Source of the DNA: Candidatus Eremiobacterota bacterium | GTDB taxonomy: Bacteria; Vulcanimicrobiota; Vulcanimicrobiia; Vulcanimicrobiales; Vulcanimicrobiaceae | Length of the DNA: 59,072 nucleotides | Direction of reading: 5' to 3' | NCBI GenBank assembly: GCA_019235885.1 | Contig: JAFAKB010000073.1 | Span: 1-59,072 of the forward strand | Part shown: in pieces, positions 50,965 through 59,072 of the stretch | Layout of the letters: every line of letters begins with the position of its first letter | How positions within the stretch are numbered: the stretch's first letter is position 1 | Made by a program: the position numbers and the translations under genes | The notes under the pieces: generated by a model | Databases searched by the model: none | Told to the model about the DNA's origin: nothing | Seen by the model: only the letters and a program-made list of their open reading frames with translations

Positions 50965-51123
50965 CTATATTCGTGCGCCGCGGCCGGTGATGATGTTGAA
51001 CACCAGCAGCACGATGGCGATGACGATCAGCAGATGGATCAGCCCGCCGCCGAAGTGCAGCAAGAAGCCGAGCAGCCAGAAGATGAACAGGATGACGATG
51101 ATTCCCCAGATGAGTCCGGCCAT
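50965..51123 (-). CDS. lmo0937-family (DUF5670) small membrane protein
   Basis: A 52-residue protein with two membrane segments (LIWGIIVILFIFWLLGFLLH and LIHLLIVIAIVLLVFNI) linked by a Gly-rich turn, matching the tiny lmo0937-type stress-associated membrane proteins. ATG 51123 has GGGAGG about 11 bases upstream. It is convergent with the recombinase gene, the two ends almost touching. Function unknown. Confidence 0.75.
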   Translation of the reverse strand: MAGLIWGIIVILFIFWLLGFLLHFGGGLIHLLIVIAIVLLVFNIITGRGARI

Positions 51124-51173
51124 AAAGACAGAGTCCTCCCTTTCGAGCCCTGCTTGCCCGACCAGGAGGCTTC

Positions 51174-52082
51174 TTAAACGACCGGCCGGGTCGCCTCGCG
51201 GGCTTTGACGAGCGCGGTCAGCGTCTCGTTGTACGGCGTCGGGACCGCGGCGCGGCGGCCCGCCGCGACGACCGCTCCGTTGATGAAGTCGACCTCGGTC
51301 GGGACGCCGGCGCGCAGGTCGTAGAGCATCGAGTTGTCGAGCTCGGCCGTCTGCTCGACGATCGTGCGCACGTACGACCACGGGTCGGTAAACGGGAGCG
51401 GGATCCGCATCGCGTTCGCGACGGTCGCCGCTTCCTGCGCCAGCGAGCGCGCGACGTCGCCGGCGTGCGCGTCGGTCAGCACCACGCCGTTGTGCCGGTC
51501 GAGCAGCGCGGCGACCGGGTTGATCGCCGCGTTCGCGATCAGCTTGCCCCATAGGTGCGGGCGGATGTCGTACGCCGCGCTCGCGTGCAGGCCGGCGTCG
51601 ACGAGCAGCGCGACGACGCGGTTCACGGTTGCGGGCGAAGCGCCGGCGCTGCCGAGCACCGTCGTGCCGTCGCCGATCCGCTTGGCGTCGGCCGAGCCGA
51701 CCGTGAGCGCCGACTCGGTCGTCGCGCCGATGACCAGCGAGATCATCGAGCCGAGCGAGGTTTTGATCGCCTCTTCGTTGCCCAGGCCGTTCTGCAGCGA
51801 GACGATCGCCGTCGCCGGACTCAGCTCGTTCGCGAACGGGCGCAGCGCGCGGAGCGTGTCGGTCGCGCGCACGAACACGAACAGCACCTGCACGCCGAAC
51901 AGCTCGCGCGGCTCGCTGGTCGCCCGCGCGGCCCGCGCCTCGCCGTCGATCTTCAGCCCCTCGCGGTTGACCGTCTCGACGACGTCGCGCTTCCGCTCGA
52001 GCAGGATCACGTCGTTAGAAGCGGCCAGCCGCTGCCCGAACAACGTCCCGAGCGCGCCCGCGCCCACTATTCCGATTCTCAT
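51174..52082 (-). CDS. panE: 2-dehydropantoate 2-reductase (PanE/ApbA family)
   Basis: Reduces ketopantoate to pantoate with NADPH in pantothenate/CoA synthesis. The 302 residues start with a Rossmann motif (IGIVGAGALGTLFGQRL), keep SLQNGLGNEE (substrate loop), and have the C-terminal helical domain with LWGKLIANAAINPV, the family's conserved Lys/Asn block. Many ApbA paralogues act on other keto acids, so the exact role is likely but not certain. It is preceded by the rhomboid gene, 13 bases away. Confidence 0.85.
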   Translation of the reverse strand: MRIGIVGAGALGTLFGQRLAASNDVILLERKRDVVETVNREGLKIDGEARAARATSEPRELFGVQVLFVFVRATDTLRALRPFANELSPATAIVSLQNGLGNEEAIKTSLGSMISLVIGATTESALTVGSADAKRIGDGTTVLGSAGASPATVNRVVALLVDAGLHASAAYDIRPHLWGKLIANAAINPVAALLDRHNGVVLTDAHAGDVARSLAQEAATVANAMRIPLPFTDPWSYVRTIVEQTAELDNSMLYDLRAGVPTEVDFINGAVVAAGRRAAVPTPYNETLTALVKAREATRPVV

Positions 52083-52095
52083 CGCGCTCGGTCCA

Positions 52096-52794
52096 TCACC
52101 ATGCTCGTATCTTCATCTTCTTCTTCTTCGACATGAGACCGATCAGGAGAACCCCCGCGAGGAAGCCGCCGATGTGGGCGAAGTACGCGATCCCGCCGGT
52201 CGACTCCGCCGCGCGGCTGCTGATCGTGCCGAAGCCGTCGAGGAACTGCGTGAGCGCCCAGACGCCGATGACCATGATCGCCGGGAGCCGCACGAACAGC
52301 GGGATGACGAAGACGGGGACAATCGTGCGCACCGAGGCGAACGGAAAGTTCACCAGGTACGCGCCGAGCACGCCCGCGATCGCGCCGGAGGCTCCGAGCG
52401 CGGGGACGTGGCTGCCCGGCGCGACCGCGACCTGCGCGATCCCGCCGGCGATCCCGCACAGCAGGTAGAACACGAAGAACCGGAGGTGGCCGCAGACCGC
52501 CTCGACCGCCCGCCCGAACACGAACAGGAACAGCATGTTGAATCCGATGTGCAGCCAGCCGCCGTGCAGGAACATCGAGGTGACGATCGTGAGCGGCGGA
52601 AACTGCGGCGAGGGCGGCGGCAGCACGACCCAGTGCGTGACGTCGTACGGGATCGTCGCATAGGCGAGGATGAACGCGTCGGGATCCGGCGCGCTCAGCT
52701 CGAGGACCCACACGTACACGTTGACAAAGAGCAAACCGTAGAGGACGAACGAACCGCCCGACAGCCGGTGCTCGTCGTCGCCGATCGGGATCAT
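52096..52794 (-). CDS. rhomboid family intramembrane serine protease
   Basis: A 232-residue protease cleaving membrane proteins within the bilayer. Six or so membrane helices; the catalytic dyad is Ser136 in GASGAIAG and His207 in AHIGGFLAG. The helix-2 motif HGGWLHIGFNMLFLF supplies the His/Asn oxyanion residues. The C-terminal tail is basic (KKKKMKIR). It lies between panE and the MCE gene. Substrates are unknown. Confidence 0.92.
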   Translation of the reverse strand: MIPIGDDEHRLSGGSFVLYGLLFVNVYVWVLELSAPDPDAFILAYATIPYDVTHWVVLPPPSPQFPPLTIVTSMFLHGGWLHIGFNMLFLFVFGRAVEAVCGHLRFFVFYLLCGIAGGIAQVAVAPGSHVPALGASGAIAGVLGAYLVNFPFASVRTIVPVFVIPLFVRLPAIMVIGVWALTQFLDGFGTISSRAAESTGGIAYFAHIGGFLAGVLLIGLMSKKKKMKIRAW

Positions 52795-52819
52795 GCGCTG
52801 CTCGTGCCGCGCGGCGCGC

Positions 52820-54442
52820 TCAGAACTGGTACTGCAGGCCGAACGTCGTGCGGCGGCCCGAATGGAAGATGTCGCGCTCGCCGCCGAACAGCGTCAGCCC
52901 GTTGCCGACGCCGAGGTTGGCGTAGGCGTCGCTCGTCGGGTGGCGCAGGTCGTAGACGCGCGCCTCGAAACCGAGTCCGAGTCCGCGCGTCAACTGCGGG
53001 GAGTAGACCGCGCGCGCGCCGAGCCGCGAGTACAGCACGCCGCCCCCCACCGAGAACGAGGGCGACATCCGCGCCATCGCGCTGAAGTTCCACGACGAGC
53101 GCGCGCCGATGTCGTTCGCGCCGGCATACAGCCAGGTCGAGCCCTTCGGGAGTGCGATCACGTTGACGTCGGTCTGCGGGCCGCGGTCCCCGGTGAGCAG
53201 CGGCGAGCCGCTGGTGTTCGCGTGCTGCGCGTCGAGCGCCGAGACGCGGACTTGCAGCGCGACCAGATCTTTCACCAGCGCGCCCAGCTTGTTCTTCATG
53301 TTGCCCGCCGCGCCGCCGGGCGGCGGGGTCGACCCGAGCGGCGGCGCGCCGGGCGGCTGCGGGTAGGTGCCGTTCGGACGCGGCGACCCGGCCGGGGCCG
53401 GCGTCGCGCCGCGGTCGACCCCGTAGACGCTGGAGCGCCCGCCGAACTGCGCGAGCAGCGAGTTCGCCTTCTGCGCGGCGGCGTCGACGTTGGCAACGGT
53501 GTCGCGCAGCTGCGCTTGGGTCTGTGGGTTGCCGCTCACGTTGTGCAGGTCGTTTGCGATCGAGGCGAACGTGGTGGCGGTCTGCGCGATGCCTTGCGTC
53601 GTCTCCAAGAGGTTCGCCTTGAGCCGCGGATCGGAGGCCAAGTCGGCGACGTGGTCGGCGGTGCGGTTGAGGTCGCGCGCGGAGTTGTCGAGCGAGGCGA
53701 CGATCGCGTCGAAGTGGCCGGAGTTGCGGCGCACCGAGTTGTCGAGCGAGGCGGTGAGGTCGTTGATGTTCGCGCTGCTCTGCTCGACCGCCAGCTGCAG
53801 CGTCGAGGAGATCGAGTCGATCCGCGCGGAGAGCCGCGTGAACGAGCCTTTCGTCGTCGCGCTGATGTCGTTCATGTTGTTCAGCGCGGACTGCAGCGTG
53901 TTGAGCAGCTTCGGCTCGCGGTCGGCGAGCTGCCCGAGCATCGCGTCGACGCGCCGGATCTCGCCTTGGCCCTGCTCCAGGAGGTCCTGGACCGTCGCGG
54001 GGTTCGTCCCCTGCGGCTGCTGGTCGAGCGGCTGCACCTCGTGCGGCAGCACGGCGACCGCGGCCGGCGCGTTGGTCGGCGCGGCGACCCCGAACGGTTT
54101 GGGCTTGGTCAGAACTTGCGGCACGATCTCGACCGTCGAGTCGCCGGTGAGCGGCGCCTGGATCAAGAAGCGGGCGTTGCGCGGGACGTCGACGTTGTTG
54201 TTGATCGCCATGATGACGTCGACGGTGAAGTCCTCAGGGAGCAGCACGGTCTGGTCGACGGTTCCGACCACGACCCCGCTCTCGTAGACCAGCGCGCCTT
54301 TGTGCAGGCCGGCCGCCGATTTGAAGTGCACGCCGATCTTGTAGCGCCCTTGCGTCCCGTAGTTCTCCAGCACGACGAACACGGCGAACAGTCCCAGCAG
54401 GGCCAGGACGGTGAAGATTCCGACGAGTGCTTGTCTGCTCAT
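52820..54442 (-). CDS. MlaD/MCE-domain lipid transport protein with beta-rich C-terminus
   Basis: A 540-residue periplasmic component of an MCE lipid transporter. One N-terminal membrane anchor (VGIFTVLALLGLFAVFVVLE) precedes one MCE domain (about 35-110: YKIGVHFKSAAGLHKGALVY, VDVIMAINNNVDVPRNARF). Long coiled-coil helices follow (about 150-330, many NDISATTKGSFTRL-type repeats), then a Pro/Gly-rich spacer and a final 120 residues of alternating strands ending QYQF, like an outer-membrane beta-signal. It is the last gene of the mlaE-mlaF-mce run, 6 bases after mlaF. Confidence 0.85.
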   Translation of the reverse strand: MSRQALVGIFTVLALLGLFAVFVVLENYGTQGRYKIGVHFKSAAGLHKGALVYESGVVVGTVDQTVLLPEDFTVDVIMAINNNVDVPRNARFLIQAPLTGDSTVEIVPQVLTKPKPFGVAAPTNAPAAVAVLPHEVQPLDQQPQGTNPATVQDLLEQGQGEIRRVDAMLGQLADREPKLLNTLQSALNNMNDISATTKGSFTRLSARIDSISSTLQLAVEQSSANINDLTASLDNSVRRNSGHFDAIVASLDNSARDLNRTADHVADLASDPRLKANLLETTQGIAQTATTFASIANDLHNVSGNPQTQAQLRDTVANVDAAAQKANSLLAQFGGRSSVYGVDRGATPAPAGSPRPNGTYPQPPGAPPLGSTPPPGGAAGNMKNKLGALVKDLVALQVRVSALDAQHANTSGSPLLTGDRGPQTDVNVIALPKGSTWLYAGANDIGARSSWNFSAMARMSPSFSVGGGVLYSRLGARAVYSPQLTRGLGLGFEARVYDLRHPTSDAYANLGVGNGLTLFGGERDIFHSGRRTTFGLQYQF

Positions 54443-54448
54443 TCCAAA

Positions 54449-55201
54449 TCAGATCGGGATCGGCCCGACTTCGCTCCCCTGCAAGAACTGCTGCACGATC
54501 GGGTTCGCCGAGCGCCGAATCTCCTCTGCCGTGCCGTACGCGACGATCGCGCCTTCGAACAGCATTGCGATGTAGTCCGCCATCAGGTAGATGCTTTCCA
54601 GGTCGTGGGATACCACGACGGCGGTCCCGTTCAGCCGCTCGCGCAGCTTCACGATCGTGTCGGTCAGCACGTGCGTGATGATCGGGTCCAGCCCTGTGGT
54701 CGGTTCGTCGTAGAGCACCGCGTGGGGGTTGGTGACGACGGCGCGCGCGAAGCCGGCGCGTTTCACCATTCCGCCCGACAGCTCGGCCGGAAAGCGCTCT
54801 TCGACGTGCGCGAGCCCGACCGACTCGAGCGTCTCGCTGACGACCTTGCGAATCTCGTCTTCCGACATCTTGCTGTGCTCGCGGAGCGGCAGCGCGACGT
54901 TCTCACCGATCGTCAGCGAGTCGAACAGCGCCGAGAACTGAAACGCGAACCCGATCGAGCGCCGCAGGTCGATGAGCTCGCGCTCCTTCATCGCGGTGAT
55001 CTCTTTGTCTCTGACGAACACTCTCCCGGAATCCGGCATCTTCAGCCCGTTCAAGAGCCGCAGGATCGTGGATTTGCCGGCGCCGGAAAGGCCGATGATG
55101 CAGGTGATCGCGCCTTCGACGACGTCCAGCGAGAGATTCTGCATGACGATCTTCGGTCCGTAGCGGACGCAGACGTCGTCGAGCCTTGCCCACAGTTCCA
55201 T
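54449..55201 (-). CDS. mlaF: ABC transporter ATP-binding protein, MlaF-like
   Basis: A 250-residue ATPase that drives the MlaE permease in moving phospholipids between membranes. Walker A is GLSGAGKST, Q-loop QFSALFDSLTIGENV, signature ELSGGMVKR, Walker B AVLYDEPTTGLDP and the H-loop VVVSHD. Those features, including LSGGM-x-KR, are typical of the Mla/Mce ATPases. ATG 55201 overlaps the mlaE stop by one base (TGATG). A longer open frame upstream is the antisense-like continuation over mlaE. Confidence 0.92.
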   Translation of the reverse strand: MELWARLDDVCVRYGPKIVMQNLSLDVVEGAITCIIGLSGAGKSTILRLLNGLKMPDSGRVFVRDKEITAMKERELIDLRRSIGFAFQFSALFDSLTIGENVALPLREHSKMSEDEIRKVVSETLESVGLAHVEERFPAELSGGMVKRAGFARAVVTNPHAVLYDEPTTGLDPIITHVLTDTIVKLRERLNGTAVVVSHDLESIYLMADYIAMLFEGAIVAYGTAEEIRRSANPIVQQFLQGSEVGPIPI

Positions 55202-55977
55202 CAGCTCGACCGGAACAGCAGGTACGAGAGCGCGAAATTGAACATGAAGATCAAGATGATCGCGGTGACGACGGAACCCGTCGTCGACTTGCCGACGCCG
55301 GCCGCGCCGCCGCGCGTCTGCAGTCCCTGGTACGCGCCGATGATCGCGATGATCACCGCGAACACCACCGTCTTGAGCAATCCCTTCAGCAAGTCGGAGA
55401 ACGGCAGCGCCTGGCGGGCCGACTCGACGAACGACTCCGTCGAGATGTGCGCGATGATGTTCGCCACCCACATCCCGCCCAGAATCGCGACGATGATCGC
55501 GATGACGGTCAGCAGCGGAAGCATCAAGACCAAGGCGACGAGACGCGGCACGACGAGCATCCGCGTCGGGGAGAGCCCCAGCGAGAGCAGCGCCTCGATC
55601 TGCTCGGTGACGACCATCGAGCCGAGCTCGGCTGCGATCGCCGCGCCGGTCCGGCCGGCGACGACGACGGCGGAGAGCATCGGTCCGAGCTCGCGCGCGC
55701 TGGCGACCGCGACCGCGCCGCCGACCAGGTTCCCGACGCCGTAGCTCACGGCTTGAAGGGCGCTCTCCAGCGAGACGACCATCCCGGTGAACAGGGAGGT
55801 CAATAGGACGATCGGCCACGACTGCACGCCGAGCAGGTAGGCTTGGTCGAACGTCTCGCGCCAGCGGATGCGAAACCCGACGATGTAGCGGACGGAGTCC
55901 GCGAGCAGCTGGGCGACGCCGCCGGCGTAGGCGAAGACGTTGATCGTCCCCTGCCCGACCTCGTCGAGGACCCTCAT
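55201..55977 (-). CDS. mlaE: MlaE family ABC permease
   Basis: A 258-residue permease of the MCE lipid transporter. About five membrane segments; family motifs are LLGVQSWPIVLLTSLFTGMV, the central conserved ELGPMLSAVVVAGRTGAAIA, the EQIEALLSLGLSPTRMLVVP loop and the C-terminal GKSTTGSVVTAIILIFMFN. It begins 4 bases inside the preceding small gene (ATGA) and overlaps mlaF by one base, giving the gene order permease, ATPase, MCE. Confidence 0.93.
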   Translation of the reverse strand: MRVLDEVGQGTINVFAYAGGVAQLLADSVRYIVGFRIRWRETFDQAYLLGVQSWPIVLLTSLFTGMVVSLESALQAVSYGVGNLVGGAVAVASARELGPMLSAVVVAGRTGAAIAAELGSMVVTEQIEALLSLGLSPTRMLVVPRLVALVLMLPLLTVIAIIVAILGGMWVANIIAHISTESFVESARQALPFSDLLKGLLKTVVFAVIIAIIGAYQGLQTRGGAAGVGKSTTGSVVTAIILIFMFNFALSYLLFRSS

Positions 55978-56309
55978 TCGGGGCGAAATTCAGCGAGCGC
56001 GTCGAGGACGCCTCGCACCGCCTCCACGCGCTTGGCCACCACGCCGCGCTCGGCCGTCAGATTGTACTGCAGCTGGTAGAGCCGTTCGAGCTCGCGGTCG
56101 ACGTGCCGCAGCTGCCCCTTCGCCTCGCGCTCGTACGGCTCGAAGTAGCGCCGCACGGCGGCCAGGTACGCGCGCGCCGCGGCGTCGTCGACCGCGCCCG
56201 CCGCCAGCGCGCGCTCGATCCGCTCCTGCGCCGCCCGCATCGCCTTGGCGGTCAGATGAAACGCCCCGACCGCCGCGGCGAGCGCCGCCAGGCCGGCGCG
56301 CTCAGCCAC
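55974..56309 (-). CDS. small coiled-coil protein between rph and mlaE
   Basis: About 111 residues, mainly helical. A moderately hydrophobic N-terminal helix ([14 protein letters not shown]) is followed by a coiled-coil-like stretch ([32 protein letters not shown]). It overlaps rph by 8 bases (GTG 56309 against the rph TGA) and mlaE by 4 bases. It may be an accessory subunit of the lipid transporter. The start could also be further upstream inside rph. No family recognised. Confidence 0.55.
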   Translation of the reverse strand: MAERAGLAALAAAVGAFHLTAKAMRAAQERIERALAAGAVDDAAARAYLAAVRRYFEPYEREAKGQLRHVDRELERLYQLQYNLTAERGVVAKRVEAVRGVLDALAEFRPE

Positions 56310-57021
56310 GCGCCACGGCGTCGCGCTGGAGCTCGAAGAGCCGGCCGATCCCCCCGGCGGCAAGCTCGAGCAAGCCGTCGAGCTGCTCGCGGCTGAACGG
56401 CTTGCGCTCGGCGGTCCCCTGCACCTCGACGAACCCGCCCGCGTCGGTCATCGCCACGTTCATGTCGACCTCGGCTCGCGCGTCCTCTTCGTAGGGCAGG
56501 TCAAGGACCGGCGTACCGCCGACGATCCCGACCGAGACCGCGGCGATCTGCCCCAGCAGCGGCCACTTCTGCTGTTTCTCCGGATCGAAATGCTTGCGAA
56601 GCGCGAGCGCGAGCGCCACCCACGCGCCGGTGATCGAAGCCGTGCGCGTCCCGCCGTCCGCGCCGATGACGTCGCAGTCGACCAGCACGGTGCGCTCGCC
56701 GAGCCGGTCGAGGTCGACGACCGCCCGGAGCGCGCGCCCGATCAAGCGCTGAATCTCGTGGGTGCGCCCGCCGAGGCGCCCCTTGACCGCCTCCCGCTGA
56801 TTGCGCTCCGGCGTCGCGCCCGGCAGCATCGCGTACTCCGCGGTGATCCATCCGGTCCCGCGCCCGCGCATCCAGGGCGGCACCCGGTCCTCGACGCTCG
56901 CCGCGCAGATCACCCGCGTGTTTCCCAGCAAGATCAGCACGCTGCCGTCGGCAAACGTCAGAAACCCCGGCTGAAACGAAACCGGACGAAGCTGGTCGGG
57001 TCCGCGCCCGTCGCTACGCAC
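56302..57021 (-). CDS. rph: ribonuclease PH
   Basis: Phosphorolytic 3'-to-5' exoribonuclease trimming tRNA 3' ends. Conserved blocks are [49 protein letters not shown] then [39 protein letters not shown], and [19 protein letters not shown] 57021 is preferred: it puts the N-terminus at the usual position before RxDGR and has AGGTGG five bases upstream. A TTG at 57039 would add six residues. It heads the minus-strand run ending in the MCE gene. Confidence 0.94.
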   Translation of the reverse strand: MRSDGRGPDQLRPVSFQPGFLTFADGSVLILLGNTRVICAASVEDRVPPWMRGRGTGWITAEYAMLPGATPERNQREAVKGRLGGRTHEIQRLIGRALRAVVDLDRLGERTVLVDCDVIGADGGTRTASITGAWVALALALRKHFDPEKQQKWPLLGQIAAVSVGIVGGTPVLDLPYEEDARAEVDMNVAMTDAGGFVEVQGTAERKPFSREQLDGLLELAAGGIGRLFELQRDAVARG

Positions 57022-57062
57022 TTGCACCACCTGCTCCAATGCGCGCGCAACGCGGCCGTACC

Positions 57063-57317
57063 CTACAAGGCGATCGGGCCCTCACCCATTTCGGAGACGT
57101 CGACGATCTCGACGAGCTCGTCCGGCATCGCGTTGATGTGCCCGTAGCCGCGCTGAAGATCGAACTCGATCTTGATCTCGATTCCCGCACGCAGACTTGC
57201 CCGCGCTTCTTCGAGCGTGTCGCCCGCTCCGTACGCGCCGGAGAACTCGGGGCTGCGGCCCCAAACCGATCCGTCCGACGATCGTTCGTATATCCCGTGG
57301 TACGTCATCGAAACCAT
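57063..57317 (-). CDS. hicB: HicB-like antitoxin
   Basis: An 84-residue partial-RNase-H-fold HicB protein ([20 protein letters not shown], then [16 protein letters not shown]). No C-terminal DNA-binding ribbon-helix-helix is visible, so it belongs to the short HicB class. It overlaps the hicA gene by 13 bases with hicA first, the standard order of these modules. An in-frame ATG at 57308 is an alternative start. Confidence 0.85.
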   Translation of the reverse strand: MVSMTYHGIYERSSDGSVWGRSPEFSGAYGAGDTLEEARASLRAGIEIKIEFDLQRGYGHINAMPDELVEIVDVSEMGEGPIAL

Positions 57318-57514
57318 CCTGCGTCCTTTGCGATGCTGTGAAACGTCCCCGGCGGCAAATGCTCTTGGCCGTTACGGTGCCAAGGCACGACGATCGATTC
57401 CTTTCTCTGGGGATGCTCGAAGACCCGATGGCTTCCGCGTCCGCGCGCCTTGACCCATACCCAGCCTTCCTTCTCAAGCCGCTTCTGCACGTCTCGCGCC
57501 TTCTGCGTTCGCAC
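57305..57514 (-). CDS. hicA: HicA-like mRNA interferase toxin
   Basis: A 69-residue double-stranded-RNA-binding-fold toxin. The key catalytic His29 sits in GRGSHRVFEHP, followed by the usual VVPWHRNGQEHLPPGTFHSI. The N-terminal helix (DVQKRLEKEGWVWV) is typical. Start GTG 57514; a later GTG (about 57490) is possible. With hicB it forms a complete type II toxin-antitoxin module between rph and glmS. Confidence 0.88.
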   Translation of the reverse strand: MRTQKARDVQKRLEKEGWVWVKARGRGSHRVFEHPQRKESIVVPWHRNGQEHLPPGTFHSIAKDAGWFR

Positions 57515-57583
57515 GAGACCAGCATGGCGCCTCGCGCGATCCGCGGCGTTTCGGCCATGTTACCGAACGTCGCCGGTGAGGGG

Positions 57584-58747
<1,164 letters not shown>

Positions 58748-59072
58748 GCACCAAGCTCGGTGCCGAAATGCACGTCGCCTGCTTCGTCGATGCGGCCGCT
58801 CAGCGTTTCCTTGATCACTTGCGGCTGCTCGAAGATCTCCTTGAGCATGAAGTGCTTGTAGCCGCTCTTTTCCGCGGATCCGGGATCCCACGTTATGGTG
58901 ATCGGAGCGCGGTCGATGCGTTCGCCGTCGTAATCGGTCAGCCGATAGCCGCCGCGATCCACGACGGCGATCTCGCCTTCTTGCATGATGACTTCACGCC
59001 GCGTGTACGGCAGAATCGCCGGCGTGTCGGATGCGACGTACATTTCGCCCTCACCGATCCCGAGCACGAGCG

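Overview
The window is G+C-rich chromosomal DNA from a bacterium whose envelope genes point to two membranes: a TonB-dependent receptor, a complete MlaE/MlaF/MCE lipid-transport set, and several lipoproteins and signal peptides. It also carries systems common in Gram-positive and Terrabacteria-type lineages: cdaA-cdaR-glmM, a ydaO-type c-di-AMP riboswitch, rsgA and a tig-clpP-clpX cluster. That mixture, plus many lineage-specific secreted proteins, fits a deep-branching diderm of the Terrabacteria side. Candidatus Eremiobacterota (WPS-2) is my guess from recall; nothing here proves it. Two apparent frameshifts and a frame-breaking partial duplication of glmS at the right edge suggest draft or metagenomic assembly.

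Layout. 1-430: three minus-strand tRNAs (His, Arg, Pro). 490-6522: three tandem secreted S9 peptidases, then a fumarylacetoacetate-hydrolase-family protein and a membrane-anchored unknown. 8.4-12.1 kb: tRNA-Leu, tRNA-Gly, tig, clpP, clpX. 12.1-13.8 kb: a visibly less G+C-rich patch with a multi-pass membrane protein and decayed small genes. 13.8-18 kb: short conserved or hypothetical genes (DUF1801, a lipoprotein, a PilZ-like protein, a PH-like protein, PEBP, a copper-amine-oxidase-N-like protein). 18-26.6 kb: a large Ig/CARDB-like protein with a small membrane partner, a Crp/Fnr regulator, a GGDEF cyclase and a TonB-dependent receptor. 26.7-31.7 kb: a frameshifted small secreted protein, priA, a Pro/Thr-rich lipoprotein, rpsT and rsgA.

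31.7-35.9 kb is the most coherent block: a small unknown gene, cdaA, cdaR and glmM, then a c-di-AMP riboswitch directly upstream of an NlpC/P60 wall hydrolase. Synthesis of c-di-AMP, its membrane regulator, a cell-wall precursor enzyme and a c-di-AMP-sensing mRNA controlling a wall hydrolase thus lie within about 4 kb; glmS lies at the window's right end. 36-38.5 kb: a DUF4870-like protein, tRNA-Gln with a duplicated 3' half, and an overlapping TPR/SnoaL/STAS operon. 38.5-45 kb: glcF, ilvD-thrC-thrB and a DUF4258 gene pair. 45-51 kb: AIM24, a methyltransferase-glycosyltransferase fusion overlapping a maleylacetate-reductase-like dehydrogenase, a second PilZ-like paralogue and a tyrosine recombinase. 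51-59 kb, all minus strand: a small membrane protein, panE, rhomboid protease, MCE protein, mlaF, mlaE, a coiled-coil protein, rph, hicAB and glmS.

Coding density is high, and start/stop overlaps such as ATGA and GTGA are common, so most runs are probably polycistronic. No IS element, CRISPR array or rRNA was seen. Classic hairpin-plus-U terminators are few; many 3' ends carry strong hairpins without a U tract.
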